A stretch of DNA of 64,000 bases from Ascidiaceihabitans sp. (GTDB lineage: Bacteria; Pseudomonadota; Alphaproteobacteria; Rhodobacterales; Rhodobacteraceae). The notes under the pieces are model-generated. The model was not told the DNA's origin and searched no databases. It saw only the letters and a list, made by a program, of their open reading frames with translations. The position numbers were made by a program, and so were the translations under genes. The stretch is taken from positions 172,709 through 236,708 of the forward strand of contig JAPKAB010000001.1 of the NCBI GenBank assembly GCA_028825475.1, given 5' to 3'. This document shows positions 63,757 through 64,000 of the stretch, piece by piece (within the stretch, counting starts at the first letter, position 1; each line of letters opens with the position of its first letter).

Positions 63757-64000
63757 TTAGGCTTGCGGGATACGCAAAACTTGGCCCGGATAGATTTTGT
63801 CTGGATGGCTTAGCATTGGCTTATTTGCTTCAAATATTTCTTCGTAGCGCGCGCCGTTGCCGAGTGTCTTAGAAGAGATTGCCCAAAGCGTATCGCCTTT
63901 TTCAACAGTGTGAAACACAGGCTCGCCTGCACTTGGCACACTGTCTTCAACAGACGCAACACCGCTGACGTTGCCAACCGCCAAGATGACTTTTTCTTTC
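63757..64000 (-). CDS. LysM-domain protein (YgaU-like), C-terminal part
   Basis: The frame runs off the window end, so the start is absent. The visible part has the tail of a preceding domain ([22 protein letters not shown]-like) and a complete LysM domain ([19 protein letters not shown], then [25 protein letters not shown]), the layout of YgaU/potassium-binding Kbp-type proteins. LysM binds peptidoglycan or related glycans. A terminator follows at 63675. It is on the same strand as the acyl-CoA synthetase gene downstream of it. Confidence 0.88.
   Translation of the reverse strand, partial: KEKVILAVGNVSGVASVEDSVPSAGEPVFHTVEKGDTLWAISSKTLGNGARYEEIFEANKPMLSHPDKIYPGQVLRIPQA

Overview
The window looks like a chromosomal segment of a marine alphaproteobacterium of the order Rhodobacterales (Roseobacter group). 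The evidence is the combination of a choline-O-sulfate-to-betaine operon, a ScfR-type short-chain acyl-CoA regulator, a DUF2927 lipoprotein, a class A RNase P RNA, DUF1127 and thermonuclease/sunset-domain proteins, and moderate-GC coding style. The genus cannot be fixed from the sequence alone. I see no prophage, insertion sequence, CRISPR array or tRNA.

Layout. 1-2.8 kb: end of a Bcr/CflA-type exporter, a ScfR-family regulator with its probable operator, and a secreted nuclease. 2.9-8.2 kb: betI-betC-betB-betA, turning choline sulfate into glycine betaine, with a BetI-like operator over the promoter. 8.2-19.4 kb: transporters and housekeeping genes (two DMT exporters, LysE exporter, YebC, two SLC13/TrkA-C permeases, a BASS-family symporter, YmdB phosphoesterase, 5-formyl-THF cyclo-ligase, MgtE). 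19.5-23.4 kb: purine catabolism, with guanine deaminase converging on an overlapping run of a HisN-type phosphatase, 8-oxoguanine deaminase and a secreted CAP protein. 23.5-34.8 kb: regulators, small proteins, a Bax-inhibitor-1 family protein, rpmG, rnpB, a peptidoglycan amidase with a lipoprotein, gatC-gatA and several small enzymes. 34.8-43.1 kb: RluB-type pseudouridine synthase, then a same-strand run TerC / 29-residue membrane microprotein / XpaC / TelA / DUF2927 lipoprotein / SPFH-GYF protein / zinc-ribbon membrane protein, ending in dtd. 43.1-51.1 kb: a complete type I secretion locus (HlyD adaptor, ABC exporter, TolC-like channel) with a 1062-residue BapA-like Ig-repeat adhesin. 51.5-63.5 kb: a catabolic region with glycerate kinase, a CocE/NonD hydrolase, a peptide-type ABC importer, a phosphodiesterase, an alpha/beta hydrolase and an acyl-CoA synthetase. 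63.8-64 kb: start-less end of a LysM protein.

How the genes work together. The bet operon supplies osmoprotectant. The TerC-XpaC-TelA-SPFH-zinc-ribbon run joins two gene sets seen separately in other bacteria (Ter-associated stress proteins and the ydjG/ydjI type of SPFH plus zinc ribbon), and it is the best candidate here for an undescribed membrane-stress assembly. The adhesin and its exporter form a self-contained biofilm or attachment module.

Three genes are split by single-base frameshifts in short homopolymers (26.9, 33.98 and 60.18 kb), and the start of the dppC-like permease (57.35 kb) looks like a fourth. This pattern needs checking against raw reads before any of them is called a true pseudogene. 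Functions are assigned by recognition of motifs and family resemblance; no database search was run.
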